In this document: in pieces, positions 1 to 12,368 of the stretch
Layout: every line of letters begins with the position of its first letter
Position numbering within the stretch: the stretch's first letter is position 1
Assembly (NCBI GenBank): GCA_030685235.1
Contig: MU839102.1
Location: 372,001-436,000, forward strand
Source of the DNA: Copromyces sp. CBS 386.78
Lineage: Eukaryota; Ascomycota; Sordariomycetes; Sordariales; Sordariaceae
Direction: 5' to 3'
Length of the DNA stretch: 64,000 bases
Made by a program: the position numbers and the translations under genes
Notes under the pieces: model-generated
Seen by the model: only the letters and a program-made list of their open reading frames with translations
Told to the model about the DNA's origin: nothing
Database searches by the model: none

Positions 1-456
1 CTTTAGCGCTTTGGCGACTCCCCTCTAAGGACATCCCCTCTTGGCTGTTGACGTGGATCTACTGTGTGCGATGGAGGGACGGATCGAGCCAGCAGTACAC
101 ACAAAGTCGATGGTCGTATAACCGAAATCCTTTACGAAGTTGGTAGATCGTGACTTAACAAGCTGGTAGCCACCTTGTTGCTTACCCCACTGCTTAACCT
201 CCTTGGCGAGCTCTTCGAAGGTATTGTACTGGGTCGTGAAGAGGGCATGAGGCTGGTCGCTGTGAGGGTGATCCTCGTTATCGATCTCCATGGGCTGGTC
301 GCTGTGAGGGTTATCTTCGTTATCGATCTCCATGGGCTGGGTAGGGTGATCTTCGTCATCGTCGATTTCTATGTGCTGGGCAGAGGTGGGGGTGGGGTCG
401 GGATCATTCGCGCCACGGCCGCATGCGCCCGTCGGCTGGGTCGCTGCATCGGCCAT
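1..456 (-). pseudogene. Mutator-like (MULE) transposase, N-terminal part, interrupted by a stop
   Basis: The open frame runs from ATG at 454-456 to a TAG at 25-27. Residues 1-70 are acidic and low in complexity, with a tandem 14-residue repeat built around PMEIDNED. After that comes a stretch typical of the N-terminal DNA-binding module of fungal MULE transposases: tyrosine and leucine followed by KSRSTN, then GYTTIDFVC, then RPSIAHSRSTSTAKRGCP. After the TAG the same frame continues as RGVAKALK to the window edge, which is how the family usually reads after a CPW motif. The TAG therefore most likely replaces a tryptophan codon (TGG to TAG, CCA to CTA on the other strand, a CpA-to-TpA change as made by RIP). 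Family assignment is from pattern recognition. The catalytic DDE domain would lie outside the window. Confidence 0.6.
251..334. repeat. Two-copy 42-bp tandem repeat inside the MULE gene
   Basis: Two adjacent copies (251-292 and 293-334) differ at only a few bases and encode a duplicated acidic 14-residue block. A degenerate third copy follows to about 380. Confidence 0.8.
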
Positions 457-869
457 CTGCGTTACGATTAGCTAGGGAAACGCACAGAAAAAATGACGGA
501 TCATTTCTTACCGTTGACAGATGCCAGCGCTTTGTTTACTTGGGGATATCTCGTGATGTGCGGTGTGGTGGATTGATTTCGTAGATGGGGGTGATGATGT
601 GAGAGGTTTGGTGGAGGAAGCGATGCGATGCGACGATGCGTGCCAGAAAATCGCTAAGTCTGGTCTGGATTACTGGGCTGGTCAGTGCAATACGAAAAGT
701 GGCCTGTGCAGGGGTTAGAATGTGTAATGGGCTGTAATCTGGGGGCTTGGCGGGCGCGGTACGTGAGAAACTGGGCGGGGCGGTGACGGTCGGCCAGGGT
801 TAGGGATATGTACGAGAAAAAAAAGTGGATCCACGTGCGAATAGAGTTTCATCAACGTGCGAGTAGAGT
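457..869. other. Upstream region of the MULE gene up to the AT-rich boundary
   Basis: No gene is visible. GC content is normal until about 860 and then drops abruptly. At 826-873 a short motif (cgtgcga/g-tagagt) occurs twice in direct orientation just before the boundary. It sits where the terminal inverted repeat of the MULE would be expected, but the partner end is off the window. Confidence 0.5.
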
Positions 870-1999
870 CGCTCTTATTTTAATACTAAATATAATTATA
901 TAAACCTTACCCTCGAAGCGTATTACGATTTTGAATTATTAAAAATAATTAAAGGCACGAAATAATTCAATTTTGAAAATAAATTTATTACTATCATTAA
1001 TAAATACAATTTCGACAATACTATAAAAACTTATTATTTAAAGATAAAGGTTACGAACGAAATCTACAATATTATCGCTTACTAGTAAAATACCCTAGCC
1101 TATAACAATTTTGACGGCTAATTTACCTTCTATTATAAATTCGCTACTAATTTAAAGGAATACAATTAACATAATAAAATTAATATTTACTTCAAGAACA
1201 GCACTATTAGTACCGGTAATACCGCTACCCCCAAACGTACTATTAATTAAGGTAGTATTATTATAAATCTCGACGTTATAAAGGCCGTTAATATCTAACT
1301 ATTTCGTATAATCGATAAGGCAGTTATTAATTACCGTATATAGAACGGTCTTTATAAGCACTATACTAACTTTAATTATTACGCCTATAAATATTATAAT
1401 AACATTAACACCGGCATCCCCAAGGAGTAGAAGGAGTATAACCATTATAACCGCTATAATAAAAGCGGTAATAATAATTATAGTAAATCCGCTATAGGCT
1501 AGACCAACTATAGTAATAACGGTAATAATAATATTCGTATTAATATTATCGCTACCGGTAAACCCGCCGCTCCCATTATACCCCCTATTCCAATTCTTAC
1601 CTAATTTATAGAATACAGCACAGGAAATACGCCACTTCTCTATTAAATTATTTAGAAAGGCTATCGTTTATAATATTAATAGAAAAGGAGGTAAATAATT
1701 TAATAGATTTAAAAGTAATTTAATTAAAGAATTTAAATTTAAATAGTTATAATAATAATTTTATCCTCTTCTCTATTTAAATTATTTACAGACCGTATAA
1801 TTAACGTAGTAAATATACTACTTTAATTAATAACAGATATTCCGCTTTTACTTTTATCGATTGCAGTTTTACCGCTCGCTATACTATTTCGCTATTGAAG
1901 TTCCCTAAGTTAAAAGCCTTATATTTAGTAGACGGTATACTTAAAGACTTTATTACTTATTATTACGAAATTTAATTACAGATTGGTTATTATATAGAA

Positions 2000-4900
2000 A
2001 CAATCGCTATATTAGCTTACAATTTGGCCGACGACCACCCTATTATTTTGGGCATACTATAGTTTAAACTTTATAATCCTACAATATTATAATTAGATAG
2101 CGCTATTACTTTCACTAACCATTATATAGACCGCTACTTTCCCGCAGATTTTTCACTATCTTTATAGTATACGCTTAAGGTTTGGAAGTATATATATATA
2201 CGTTATTACAAAGTAATATAAAGTATAGCTAAAGCCGATCGATCTATCGCCCTATTTACAAACTCCGTTTCCAACGTTATTAAAGACGACCCCTTTAATA
2301 CCCTAATTACGGATTCCGCTACTACCGTAATTCCTAAACGGACCAAGCCTACCATCTGCTGTACTATAGCCGGCTAGTAAAGATCCGACCCCTACTACTA
2401 TATTGTAGTACGTAAAACGTACTTTTCGAACGAGCTAATTAACCCCATAAATATTAAGGATATAACGGCCGCTAATTTTAATTAATTATACGAAAAATAT
2501 AACTTACAAATATTCTATACTTTATACCCGGAATTATATAAATTCTTAGAAGAGGTTAGGGCGGAGGAGGAAGCCTAGGTTAAAGAGGTAGAGGGGGGCG
2601 CCCTAAAACTTAAAGAGTATAGAAATAATAAAGGCATTATTAATAGAAGGGTAGGGATAGGAATTAAATACAATAAATATAATTACAACTATAATATACC
2701 TAGCGGTTTAACGAACTTTACCCTAGAAATGGAATAAGAGATTTGGGATAGCAACGGCGCTAAATATAAGAAGTTACTAGGTAAGCGTTATTACTTATAA
2801 ATTAATACCTACGTTAGTAAAGGATTTAAAGTCGCTATCCGAATAATAAAGATTATTAAATACGTTTATTTTAATAATAATATAAACGAGGATTTCGAAC
2901 GTTACAAAGCTATTAAATTCGTTGCTAATATTATAGAGGAAAACGTAGTTAGGTTTTACGAAAAGGCCGATAAGCCGCTTAAAACCGACGCCTAAATTAA
3001 AGAGAAGTTTCTTAAATAGTATTAGAATTACTTTAACGTTTTTAAACTTCGTAACGCTATAGTTTTACCCCCCTACTACTCTTATAATTTTAAAATCGAA
3101 CTCCGTCCGGGAGAATAGGCGCCCTATATAAAATTAAAGGCGTTTAACCCCGACGAATTAAATATAATTAAAAAGTAGATCGATAAGAATTTCTATAATA
3201 AGTTTATCCGTCCTTCGTAATTAGAGGCCGCTTCCTATATCTTACTAATATAGAAGCTAAGCGGAAGTATTAGGATTTGCGTAGATTATAGGGGGATTAA
3301 TAATATTATTTTTAAAAATTGCTACCCGCTCCCTTTAATTAAGGAAACCTTTAACGCTATTTATAAAATAAAGATTTTTATTAAATTAGATATTATCGCC
3401 GTTTTTAATTATATTCGCATTATAGAAGGATATAAATAGTTAATAGTGTTTATTACCCGTTTTAGCTTATTTAAATTATTTATCTATTTATTCGGCCTAT
3501 AAGGAATATTTAGTATATTTTAAAATTATATTAATAATATTTTGTACAATATTTTGGATATTTATATAATTGTTTACCTAAATAATATCTTTATCTTTTC
3601 GGATAACGAAGAAGAGTATTAAAAGTACATAGACAATATTTTTACCCGCTTAAAAAAGGCTAGCCTATAAGTTAATATTAATAAGTACGAATTTTATATT
3701 AAGAAAATTAAGTATTTTAAATTAATTATTATATTAAGCGGTATTAAAATGGACCTAGCGAAGGTTAAAGCTATTATAAATTAGTAACCCCTTACGTTAA
3801 AGAAATTTTTATAGAGTTTCCTAAGATTTATTAACTTCTATTATTATTTTATTAAAGGTTTTTCGATAATAGCGGTACTATTGTACGATTTTACGAAAAA
3901 GGATATAGAATAAATATAAATTATAGTATAATAATCCATTTTCAATACCTTAAAGGCTACGTTTACTAGCGGACTAACCTTACGTATTTACAATTAGTTT
4001 AAAAAAACAGTCGTAGAGACCGATACTTCGAATTGGGTTTTTAGAAGTACCCTCTCCTAATATAGGGATAATAGCGAATTCTACCTAGTTACGTACTTTT
4101 TAATACGGTATTTAATAGCGGAGTATAATTATAATATTTATAATAAAGAGTTTTTCGCTATCGTTAAAGCCCTAGAGGAATAACGCCCAAAATTAGAAGG
4201 CGCCTAATAATCTTTTAATATTATTATAGATTATAAGAATTTAAAGACTTTTATAATAAATAAGCAATTTATACCCCGCTATATACGGTAATTATAATTC
4301 CTATTACAATTTAATTTCTCAATCCTTTATATATTAGGTTTACGAAATCTTCGCTTTAATATATTAAATAGGAAATTAGAGGATGTACTTTTAAATATAA
4401 ATGATTATCGTTTAAAAGTAAGAAACTGTAAGCTTATCGACCCCGCCCGCTTTAAAGAAGGTTACTTCTCCTTATCGGTTATAATAATTAGCAATAATTT
4501 TAATTTCGATAAAGAAGTATTCTTTTTTTCATTAAATACTTTAGAAGAACTAGATAAGTTAACCGACGATATTATTAATAAGAGTTACAATTAATTAACC
4601 TTAATATAGGAAGCCGTTAGCTATTTAATAAATTTAAATTATATTAAATAGCGCCCCTATATTAGGAAGAAGCTTAAAATCGCTTTCGCCGAATATTTTA
4701 CGGCGGGAAGTAAAGTTTATTATAAAAGGAGGGTATTTATCGACCCTAATAATACCGCTACTTATCTACTATTAATCTACCGCGCCTACTCGTTATTAAC
4801 GGCCGGCTATCTAAATAGGGATAAAATATAAGTATAGATAAACGAATATTAATATTGGTTAGGTATAATAAAGGCCGTTAAGGCTTATTATAAAAGTTGC

Positions 4901-6649
4901 CTAATATATTTTAAAACAAAGGTATTATAATAAATTAAAGTAAGTTACTTTAAACTTATATTAGTAATTTACGTACTATAGATTAATATATCGGTCGATT
5001 ATATTTCCCCTTTGCCGGAAAGCCTTTATTTAGGCTAAAAATTTAAGTATATTATTATTATTATAGACCGATTAATAAAAATATATTATTATATCCTAAT
5101 TATTACTATAGGAGCGGAAGAATTAGCGGACTATTTTATTAACTACATTTATACCCTTTATAACTTACCCAATACCGTCGTTTCCGACTACGGTATCTAA
5201 TTTATATCCTTATTCTAGTCTACAATCTATAAATATCTAATTATTAAGAAATTATTGAGCTCTACTTTCTACCTATAAATTAACGCCTAAATAGAGCGTA
5301 TTAACGTAGAAATAGAATAATATCTACGTATTTTCGTTAACTAGGTATAAATAAATTAAGTATAATAATTACTATTAGCGGAGTTCGTAAGAAATAATAT
5401 AGTATTATTAATTATAGGCGTAACCCCCTTCTTTACTAATTACAATTTCTACCCCCGTATAAGTATTAAATCCGTAACGGTCGTACTATTAGAAAGTTTC
5501 TCGCTAATATAGTAGAAGGAATATATAAAAGTTAGCAAATTATTCGTTCGTTTCGAAGCTATTTAGAATTATATATATACTTTTACAAAGAAGGTATAAG
5601 ACTAGTACGAGGTTAACGCTAACGAAAATTGGTTTAATATACTAAAATACCGTACTAGTGATTTTGTTTTATTTAATACAACTAATTTTAATAATAGTAA
5701 GCTATACGATAAATTATTACTACAATAGGAAGGCCCTTTTAAAGTAGATTAGGCACAATCCTATAACGTTAAATTAATTTTACCTATTAATATAAAGTGT
5801 TCGCTAGTTTTCTACATCTTTATAGTAAAACCTTACTATAAAGGCCTCCTTAACTAAACTAACTTATAAAGCGACGTACGAACTAACGAAGGTAGAATTA
5901 TAGTTAAAATAGATAATTACAAAGAGGTGGCGGAGTAGGAGCTTAATAAATTCTTAAACTATTTTTAACGAGGAGGTAACTATTATTAATTCTATATTAT
6001 AAAGTAGAAGTATTACAATCTTATTAACAAACCCTTCGATAACGTTAAGGGAATAAGGGATTCCGTTATTACATTTCATTACAATTATTTAAATACCCCT
6101 ATCCTACCAACGGTTTAGAACTGGTTAGAAATTAAGGCTATACTTTAAGAACGGACCCCAAAGCGGAGGGCCCCAATACCCCAAATACGCTATACAGCGT
6201 CGTTCGCACCCTAAATACGCTATATAGCGTCCCTAACCCCGCCCCCAAAACGCTCTAAACGTATTATTAATTTGAAGGAATAAATTAATACTGCCATAGC
6301 GGATATTATAGTAGGCCGCGAGGGAGAAGCCACGGTCGAATTAGTAAGCCGGGAATTCGAACCCCTATCCGAAGAGGATTTAAAGAAGATAAACGAGTTC
6401 TTTTGCAAGGTATTTAGGAAGTTAGCGGAGGTTTAGTAAGGAAAGTAGCCCCTGATAAAGAACGTAAAAGCACAATTAGAGGCTGGAACCTACTAGTAGG
6501 GTAATAACGATGTTCGATCACGGATTATAGGTATTAAATTATAGATTAAGGAGTTGGAAGACGGGGATTGAAGTAAAATTCTATTATTTTATATATATAT
6601 ACTAGATAAATCGTTTGAAGCTCTATAAACTTCTTTTATAGGGAGGTAG
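2000..6649 (+). pseudogene. Element 1 pol polyprotein relic (RT, RNase H, integrase, chromodomain, extra C-terminal region)
   Basis: The RT motif IRICVDYRGINN is readable at about 3269-3300. The catalytic box reads YLNN at 3575-3586 instead of YLDD. RNase H is readable at about 4010-4200 (TDTSNWVF, then AEYNYNIYNKE). Integrase is readable at about 4800-5560 (NLPNTVVSDYGI, then IERINVEIEQYLR). A chromodomain-like segment follows at about 5800-5960. The same frame continues for about 200 codons and ends at TAG 6647-6649, directly on the LTR edge. That tail contains GREGEATVELVSREFEPLSE and is not a standard pol domain. Stops fall mainly where the family has Q or W. I read all points sampled (RT, tail, final stop) in frame 2. 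Confidence 0.8.
6183..6238. repeat. Two-copy 30-bp tandem repeat with palindromic core in the element 1 pol tail
   Basis: ACGCTATACAGCGT (6187-6200) and ACGCTATATAGCGT (6217-6230) are spaced exactly 30 bp apart. Each is a near-palindrome. They code for a repeated IRYxAS peptide in the pol frame. Confidence 0.75.
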
Positions 6650-6885
6650 TATTATAGGATTACTTATAATAGTACTACTAGGTACTACGTGCACGACTAG
6701 GCATAGCCAATCATCCCTATTAGCTATTAGCCAATAGGATTGTACGTATGCACTAGTGGGCTTCGGTCCTGGATCTAGGGCACGGCACAGCCTGCCCTAT
6801 ATCTAGACCGCACTCCTCCCTCCTCCTTCTTTCCTTCCTCGTACAACTACGTATATCTAACCATACCCCCAACGGTGTCATCCCC
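6650..6885 (+). repeat. Candidate 3' LTR of element 1
   Basis: The block begins directly after a purine tract (gggagg, 6641-6646) and the pol stop codon, where a 3' LTR should start. It stays richer in GC than its flanks (6700-6850), as is common for LTRs in RIP-mutated elements. The right end is uncertain. There is no second copy in the window to define it. Confidence 0.5.
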
Positions 6886-6889
6886 GTGA

Positions 6890-9500
6890 TAATTATATTC
6901 TCTCTAATTCTAACTTCCACTCTTCTAACGCTTTAATAATAGTAAATAATTTTTTGTCGTAAATATTATAATTATATTCTACTAACGAATATTATTAATT
7001 AAAGTAAATTACCGGTTATAATACTCTGTCTTCATCGTATTAAGAGAAAGTACCGCCGTAGGCCTAATTTAAAATATCCGTTTTTATAACTATTTATTTA
7101 AACTAATCGTAAATACGCAATACTAGTCCGCTAATAAAAATTCGCTTAAACGTATCGAAAGAACGTTAATACTAATCTTCCTATTTCTAATCCTTAATAA
7201 TCTTCTTTATTAATTCGTACAACGGTCCTACTAGGATAAAAAAATATTTAATAAACCGCTAATAGAAATTAGCAAATCCCAAGAAACGCTATAGCGCCCT
7301 CTTAATATCTAAAACCTCCTACGAAATAACTACTACTACTTTTTCTAAATCTATTTCGATACCGCTAGGGGTAATAATAAGCCTTAAATATTTAGTCCAT
7401 TTCGTATAGAAATTATATTTATCGATATCGATTTATAGGCCCGCATTAATTATCCTTCGTAAGACTTCGCTAACGTACCCTATATAATCCTCTTCGTTCT
7501 CCGAATAAATAAAAATATTATTAAAATAAATAGTAACGTATATATCGAAAATATTATATAGGACGTCGTTAATATAATTTTAAAATATCCCCGGTACCCC
7601 TTATAAACTAAATAAATATACTAAGGATTCGAAAAGTTTAAAGCGGATAATAAATATAGTAAACTACTCGTAGCCTTCCTTTACTTATATCTTATTAAAC
7701 GTACTAATAATATTAAATTTAGTAAAGATCTTCGCCTTATAAATAGCATTAAAGGTTTCTTTAATTAACGGAATTAAATACTATATTTTTAAAATAATAT
7801 TATTAATACTATAGTAGTCAACGCAAATACGGACTCCCCCGCCCGGCTTCTATACTAATAGGATAGGCGAAGCGGCGGCGGATTAGGAAGGACGGATAAA
7901 CTTCTTTTTAAAATTCTCGTTAATTTATTTCTTAATAATAGTAGCCTCAATAGGTAATATCGGTCTAGGTCTGGCGTATAGTAGCTATTTTCCTAATTTA
8001 AATTCGATTTTATAATCGTATAAACGGTGCGGGGGTATTTTATTAACTAACATAGGAAGAAAAGCGTCGATATATAATTAATAATAATCTATTAATATCC
8101 CTTTTATTTTTTCCTTAATCTTCTAAGGCTTATTTACTTTATCGAAGAACTTTTAAACGTCCTCCTCTATTACCTTTACTAAGTAAACGCAATAAATAAT
8201 CTCTTTATAGAACGGTACATCCTTGGCTAGATCCCTTATTAAAGTAATAAATTTAGCAATTACCGCTACCTCCTTTTCTATTTTAAATCTGTATTTACTA
8301 ACTATATTATTAATAAAGGAATGGAAGGAACGTAGAAAATCGTCCTTATACTTTTCTCCTCGTCCTTCGATAATATTTTCCGCAACTTCGTACGTAAAAT
8401 CTATTTCCCGGAACTCTAAAACGGCAATTAACCTTTCTAATTAAACGTAATTAATAACATATAATTAAAATCAGTCCTTTTTATAAATAAAATTAAAGGT
8501 AGCGGTATTAAATTCCCTAATATTAATAAGGTTTATACTATCTTCAATATACTTACTTGCCCGAATATTAATACGGCATATACTTACTAATATATATTTC
8601 CTATTAAATTTAATATACAATTCGTATAATATATCCCGCTTAATTAGTACGAAGACGGTAGTAGTACTTATAATACCCTATACCTTCGCACTTATGCAAT
8701 ATATAATAAGAGCCTATAATGGAGCCGTTAATAGTACTTTAGCGGGAGAATCGGAGGTCCGCTCTTCAAATCCTTCGTCCTTAAATTAAGGAGCCCTAAT
8801 AAACTAATCCTCAATTTCCTTATATTAAGCCACTTCCTTATAGAAATAGCCCCTAAGGACGTAAAGAAGAGAGGAAGGGAATTTAAAATTATTATAGGGA
8901 AGCGCTTTTTTATAAGCGCGGGCGGCTATAATAGAGATAGGGCTAGAAAGGGTTCAAGGTACTTCTATTTAATTATTAAAGAACCCTATTAATAAATAGT
9001 AGTCCTTATAACCTAAATAGTTAAAACGTATACCGCCTTTCTTATAATCAATATATAATTTATAGAATTTTATTTAAAAGAACCCTAGAATAATTAGGTA
9101 TTTATTAGAGAAGTCGTAAATTAAAAAGGTAACGACCTCTTTATAATAACCTATTTATAACCTTCTTATTATTCCTTCGCTAATTATACCTTTAATATTT
9201 CCGTTTACGAATACGAATTTTTTAGAACGAAGAAAGTAAAAACGGGGAAAATTATACTTTATAACGAAAGATTAATTAATAAACGCAAATATAGAATATT
9301 CACTATTAATAAAGGAAATATAATAATCTTTATACGTGCCAGTAATTATATATATAAATAATAAAATTGAATTTAGAGTAGTACTATTTAGCAATTAAAT
9401 TTATACTTCTTCTAAATCCGTTAAAGGATCCCGTTATCTTTATAATATAATTATCCGGTTTAGTTTCTACGCGCGATTAAATATAGAAATTAAATATTTT
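6890..9500 (-). pseudogene. Element 2 pol relic, ending within RNase H
   Basis: The RT is recognisable from GVRICVDY (around 7,810-7,835), the catalytic box YFNN at 7,517-7,528 (from YFDD), and RFLGFANFY near 7,265-7,295. An RNase H remnant with a YNIYDK-like segment lies at about 6,940-6,985. The frame is broken by many TAA/TAG codons of RIP type. The mutated catalytic pair means it could not encode a working RT. Confidence 0.75.
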
Positions 9501-9599
9501 CTAATTCGTTATAATATTTACCGCCCGCGGCTAGCTTAATTATAGAAATTATAATTATATTAACGGCTTTTACCGAACGGACTTCTGTAGGTTCTTACC

Positions 9600-11050
9600 C
9601 GGTACCGCTATTACTACGTCTACCCCTTCCCTTCTTCTTCTTATTAGCTAATTTATTATTAATATAAAATTTACCGCCCTAATTAATAAATCCGAAGCAA
9701 TTGCGGGCAATATAACCTTACTAACTATAATAGTAGTAAAGGCCCTTCTCCCTTCATTCCTTAAAAACTTTAAAGTCGAATATAATAAAAAGATTTATAA
9801 AATTAAAATCTATTTAATTTCCTCTTTAATTTATAAATTTATCGGCTATAATAAAAAAGGCCATTATAACATTCTTAGAAAAAGAATTTAAATCTTTAAA
9901 AATACCTATAATTACTTTATTACAATAATTAACGTCCTCTAATTTCCGGTTAACCTTTCTTACAAACTTTAACTATATAATATAATTATTATCCTTAGGG
10001 AAATCCTAAAAAATTAAAATACTTTAAAACTATTTATTAAATTTATTATAAAAGTAATAAACCTTTATCGCGTCGTTAAGTCCGTATTTATCTATAAACT
10101 TAGTAAATTCGATTTCGAAACGTAAAAATAGAATACTACCCTAATAGAAGTCGATAAAGCGTTTATTAATATCCAATTTAATATTAATATTATTATATCA
10201 ATTTATAAAATATATAAAAAAAACTTCGCCGGTCGCCTATAGCTATTTCCCAAGCTCTCTAAAGAATTTTATAAACTTTTTTAAACCGTCGTCTAATATT
10301 AAACGTAGGTCTAGTCCCAGCTGGAATATTGTACGTACGATTTTAACCCACTTTATAAAGAAATAAAAAGCGTCGAATTCCTATATAATCCTAATTTAAT
10401 TCCTCTATAACCGGAAAGTATTGTAGTACTTAATATTATCCTTATCTTCTCTAATAAAAATCGGGAGGTTTTCGATAATACGCTTAAAGGGCCGGGAAAC
10501 GGTTATTGTAGCTTCCTTAAAGGCGTTAGAAATCTCTAATATATTAAAGGGGGCTATAATAAATATAATTATAACCCGCTATTATAGAATTATAATTACG
10601 TATTATATTATATTCTATTCCTCTATTATAATATTATAATTCGTAATAACCGTCGAAAATACCCTTCCTAATAATTTAATAATAAATTTGAAAATTAATT
10701 ATTAGGCGACGGTTTTAATAAAAACCTCGTAGTTTCGAAAGATTAAACGTAGCCGAATATCTTCCGCAAAGCTATTTATAAAATCCCGAATATTACGAAT
10801 AATATTAACGAATTAAAGAAGGGCTATCCAATAAACTTTAATATCGGGAATTAAATCTTCAGTAAAAACGTCGAAAAATTCCCTAAAGTCGAATAAATCG
10901 GAAGAATCGTTTAATAAGCTAATTCTTTATCCTATTTCTTAAAAGCTTAGAGCGACGTAATTTAATAGCGAAATATTATTACCGCTATTATTATTATCGC
11001 TAAAATAATAATCGTAATTACTATTATTTTCCACAAAGAAATTAATTTAT
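9600..11050 (-). pseudogene. Element 2 gag relic with CCHC zinc knuckle
   Basis: Reverse translation reads for several hundred codons with few stops, for example SLLNDSSDLFDFREFFDVF at about 10,930-10,870. It ends in a zinc-knuckle remnant at about 9,695-9,745. There the C-x2-C-x4-H-x4-C pattern is seen as YYYYSxQGYIARNC: the first two Cys have become Tyr or Ser-like and the last Cys is kept. A lysine/arginine-rich tail (KKKKGRGRR) follows. This is a typical nucleocapsid end. Confidence 0.7.
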
Positions 11051-11057
11051 AATATAA

Positions 11058-11121
11058 GGGGGATTACTATAATATAAAAGCGTAATTAAGGGGGATTACT
11101 ACAATATAAAAATGTAATCGT
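11058..11121. repeat. 32-bp tandem repeat upstream of element 2 gag
   Basis: Two copies beginning gggggattact lie at 11,058 and 11,090 and are almost identical over about 30 bp. They sit just upstream of the presumed gag start on the minus strand. Confidence 0.7.
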
Positions 11122-11495
11122 AATAATTAAACTACCGTTTTTAAGGTCTAGTTCTAACGAATCCGCGGCTTAACGAAGCGACTTTATATACCGAAGTCCG
11201 CAACTCCTATAAGGCGATCCTAATATAGTTCTAAATTACGCAACTTCTCGCTATACGACTCTAGGGGTCGAAAAGAAATATACGTATAAATATAATAATT
11301 TAAAGGTACAATTAACTATTATAGTATAAAGGCACAAAGTAAGTAAGAATATACGTAATTATACGAAGGAGTAAGAAGAAAGGTTCAAGGGTACGATCCT
11401 AAACTAGTCTTTATAGAGGCTAGTCTAAGAGATTAATTCTATAGTAATTTTATAAATATTATAGAACTAGTACGACCTATATAGCGATAGTAATA

Positions 11496-11574
11496 ATAAG
11501 GCTATCGTAGCCTTTTACAAAGGCCGTAATAGCCTTATACTATATTCGGAGCCATAGCTTAATCCCTAGCTCCG
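11496..11574. other. Cluster of strong hairpins in the presumed 5' leader/LTR of element 2
   Basis: Bases 11,496-11,538 fold into a two-part hairpin. The outer stem is ATAAGGCTA/TAGCCTTAT and the inner stem is GCCTTT/AAAGGC around a 3-nt loop. A second inverted repeat, CGGAGC (11,547-11,552) with GCTCCG (11,569-11,574), follows at once. Confidence 0.7.
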
Positions 11575-11625
11575 ATAGCTGCTAACCGCATGCTTCTAAA
11601 CCATCACAAGGCTAACCCTGTAATA

Positions 11626-11826
11626 AGAAAGGACTAGTTAAGCTGTAAAGGTTTTTATATTCGTACGAACCTTCAGTAAGCTCGGCCTTCGGCGCTCGTA
11701 TTCCGACCGAACACCTCCACTCTTATCGGTCTCGCTTATCGAACTTGCTCTATATCCCGTATTAAGTTAGGCCTAGTAGCCTTACCCCGTATCGGCCTAT
11801 CCTAAGCCTCCTACTTTATATCCTTA
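11626..11826 (-). repeat. Element 3 left (3') LTR
   Basis: It is nearly collinear with 21,070-21,277; both contain the same run from aaaggtttttatattcgtacgaa to atatcctta. Differences are C/T and G/A transitions. It ends in ccttaca next to the polypyrimidine complement of the polypurine tract. Confidence 0.85.
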
Positions 11827-11982
11827 CAACTATCCCCCCCTCTAGAAGCTACAATCCCTTATAGCTTATATATACGTATTATCCTATTATTTCATAACTA
11901 TATACCCCGTTATTTTAATAGGACTTTATTAGTAAATCTTTAGCCGTCCCTTTCCTTTTAAGCGCTTCTATATATACAGACG

Positions 11983-12110
11983 TAGTATTCTACTTCCTAT
12001 TCATTATCTATACTTTATTTAATATACGGATATAATATTTTACTTCCTATTTACTACCCGTACTTTACTTAATATACGAATATAATATTCTATTTTTTAT
12101 TCGCTATTTA
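11983..12110. repeat. 50-bp tandem repeat, about 2.5 copies, next to the element 3 polypurine tract
   Basis: The markers tacttcctat (11,991), tacttcctat (12,041) and tattttttat (12,091) recur with a 50-bp period, and the bases between match closely. Confidence 0.75.
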
Positions 12111-12217
12111 GGGTTTTTCGTAATTTATTAACGTTATTCCCCCTCTTAAATACCTAACTTCTAAGTAATTGTATACCCTTTACTTTTATAGTAAGCGCGT
12201 CTTATCCTCCTTTATTA

Positions 12218-12368
12218 CAATTATTCGCCGACTTTTATACTAATTATTTTCTCCTTAATTAACTTCTTTTATTATACCCTCTTATATACTATAATTATTC
12301 GCCGATTCGCAAATTAATTACCCCTTTTTAAATTAACCTTTTTTATTGTACTTACTCTTTATATAACT
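12218..12368. repeat. About 74-bp imperfect tandem duplication
   Basis: The motif ttattcgccga occurs at 12,221 and 12,295, followed in both by related aattaac-cttttttatt-like sequence. It is diverged by transitions. Confidence 0.5.

Larger units (their letters stand above)
870..6885 (+). mobile_element. Element 1: RIP-degraded Ty3/gypsy (chromovirus-like) retrotransposon
   Basis: Forward translation is full of TAA/TAG codons but keeps the order gag, RT, RNase H, integrase, chromodomain. That order defines Ty3/gypsy elements. Gag sequence (frame 0) lies at about 1000-1700 and ends in a run of N/Y followed by KPAAPIIPPIPI. Pol (frame 2) starts by about 2000. A 3' LTR-like block follows pol from 6650. 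I find no matching 5' LTR near 870, so the left end is probably truncated or lost. The whole internal part is AT-rich with TpA excess, consistent with RIP. Confidence 0.85.
6886..11390 (-). mobile_element. Element 2: truncated, RIP-degraded Ty3/gypsy retrotransposon
   Basis: Reverse translation shows gag at about 11,040-9,600 and RT/RNase H at about 7,900-6,890. The RNase H is cut at about 6,890, where it meets the element 1 LTR block. Integrase and the 3' LTR are missing, so this copy is truncated at its 3' end. No LTR pair could be found. The 5' end probably lies in the structured, less AT-rich stretch at 11,130-11,620. Confidence 0.75.

Noticed and set aside
790..810. Possible telomere-like repeat (gggttaggg)
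   Set aside because: There is only a single unit and no array, so no telomere.
6220..6408. 62-codon minus-strand ORF in element 1
   Set aside because: It is the antisense of the element 1 pol tail, which reads better on plus.
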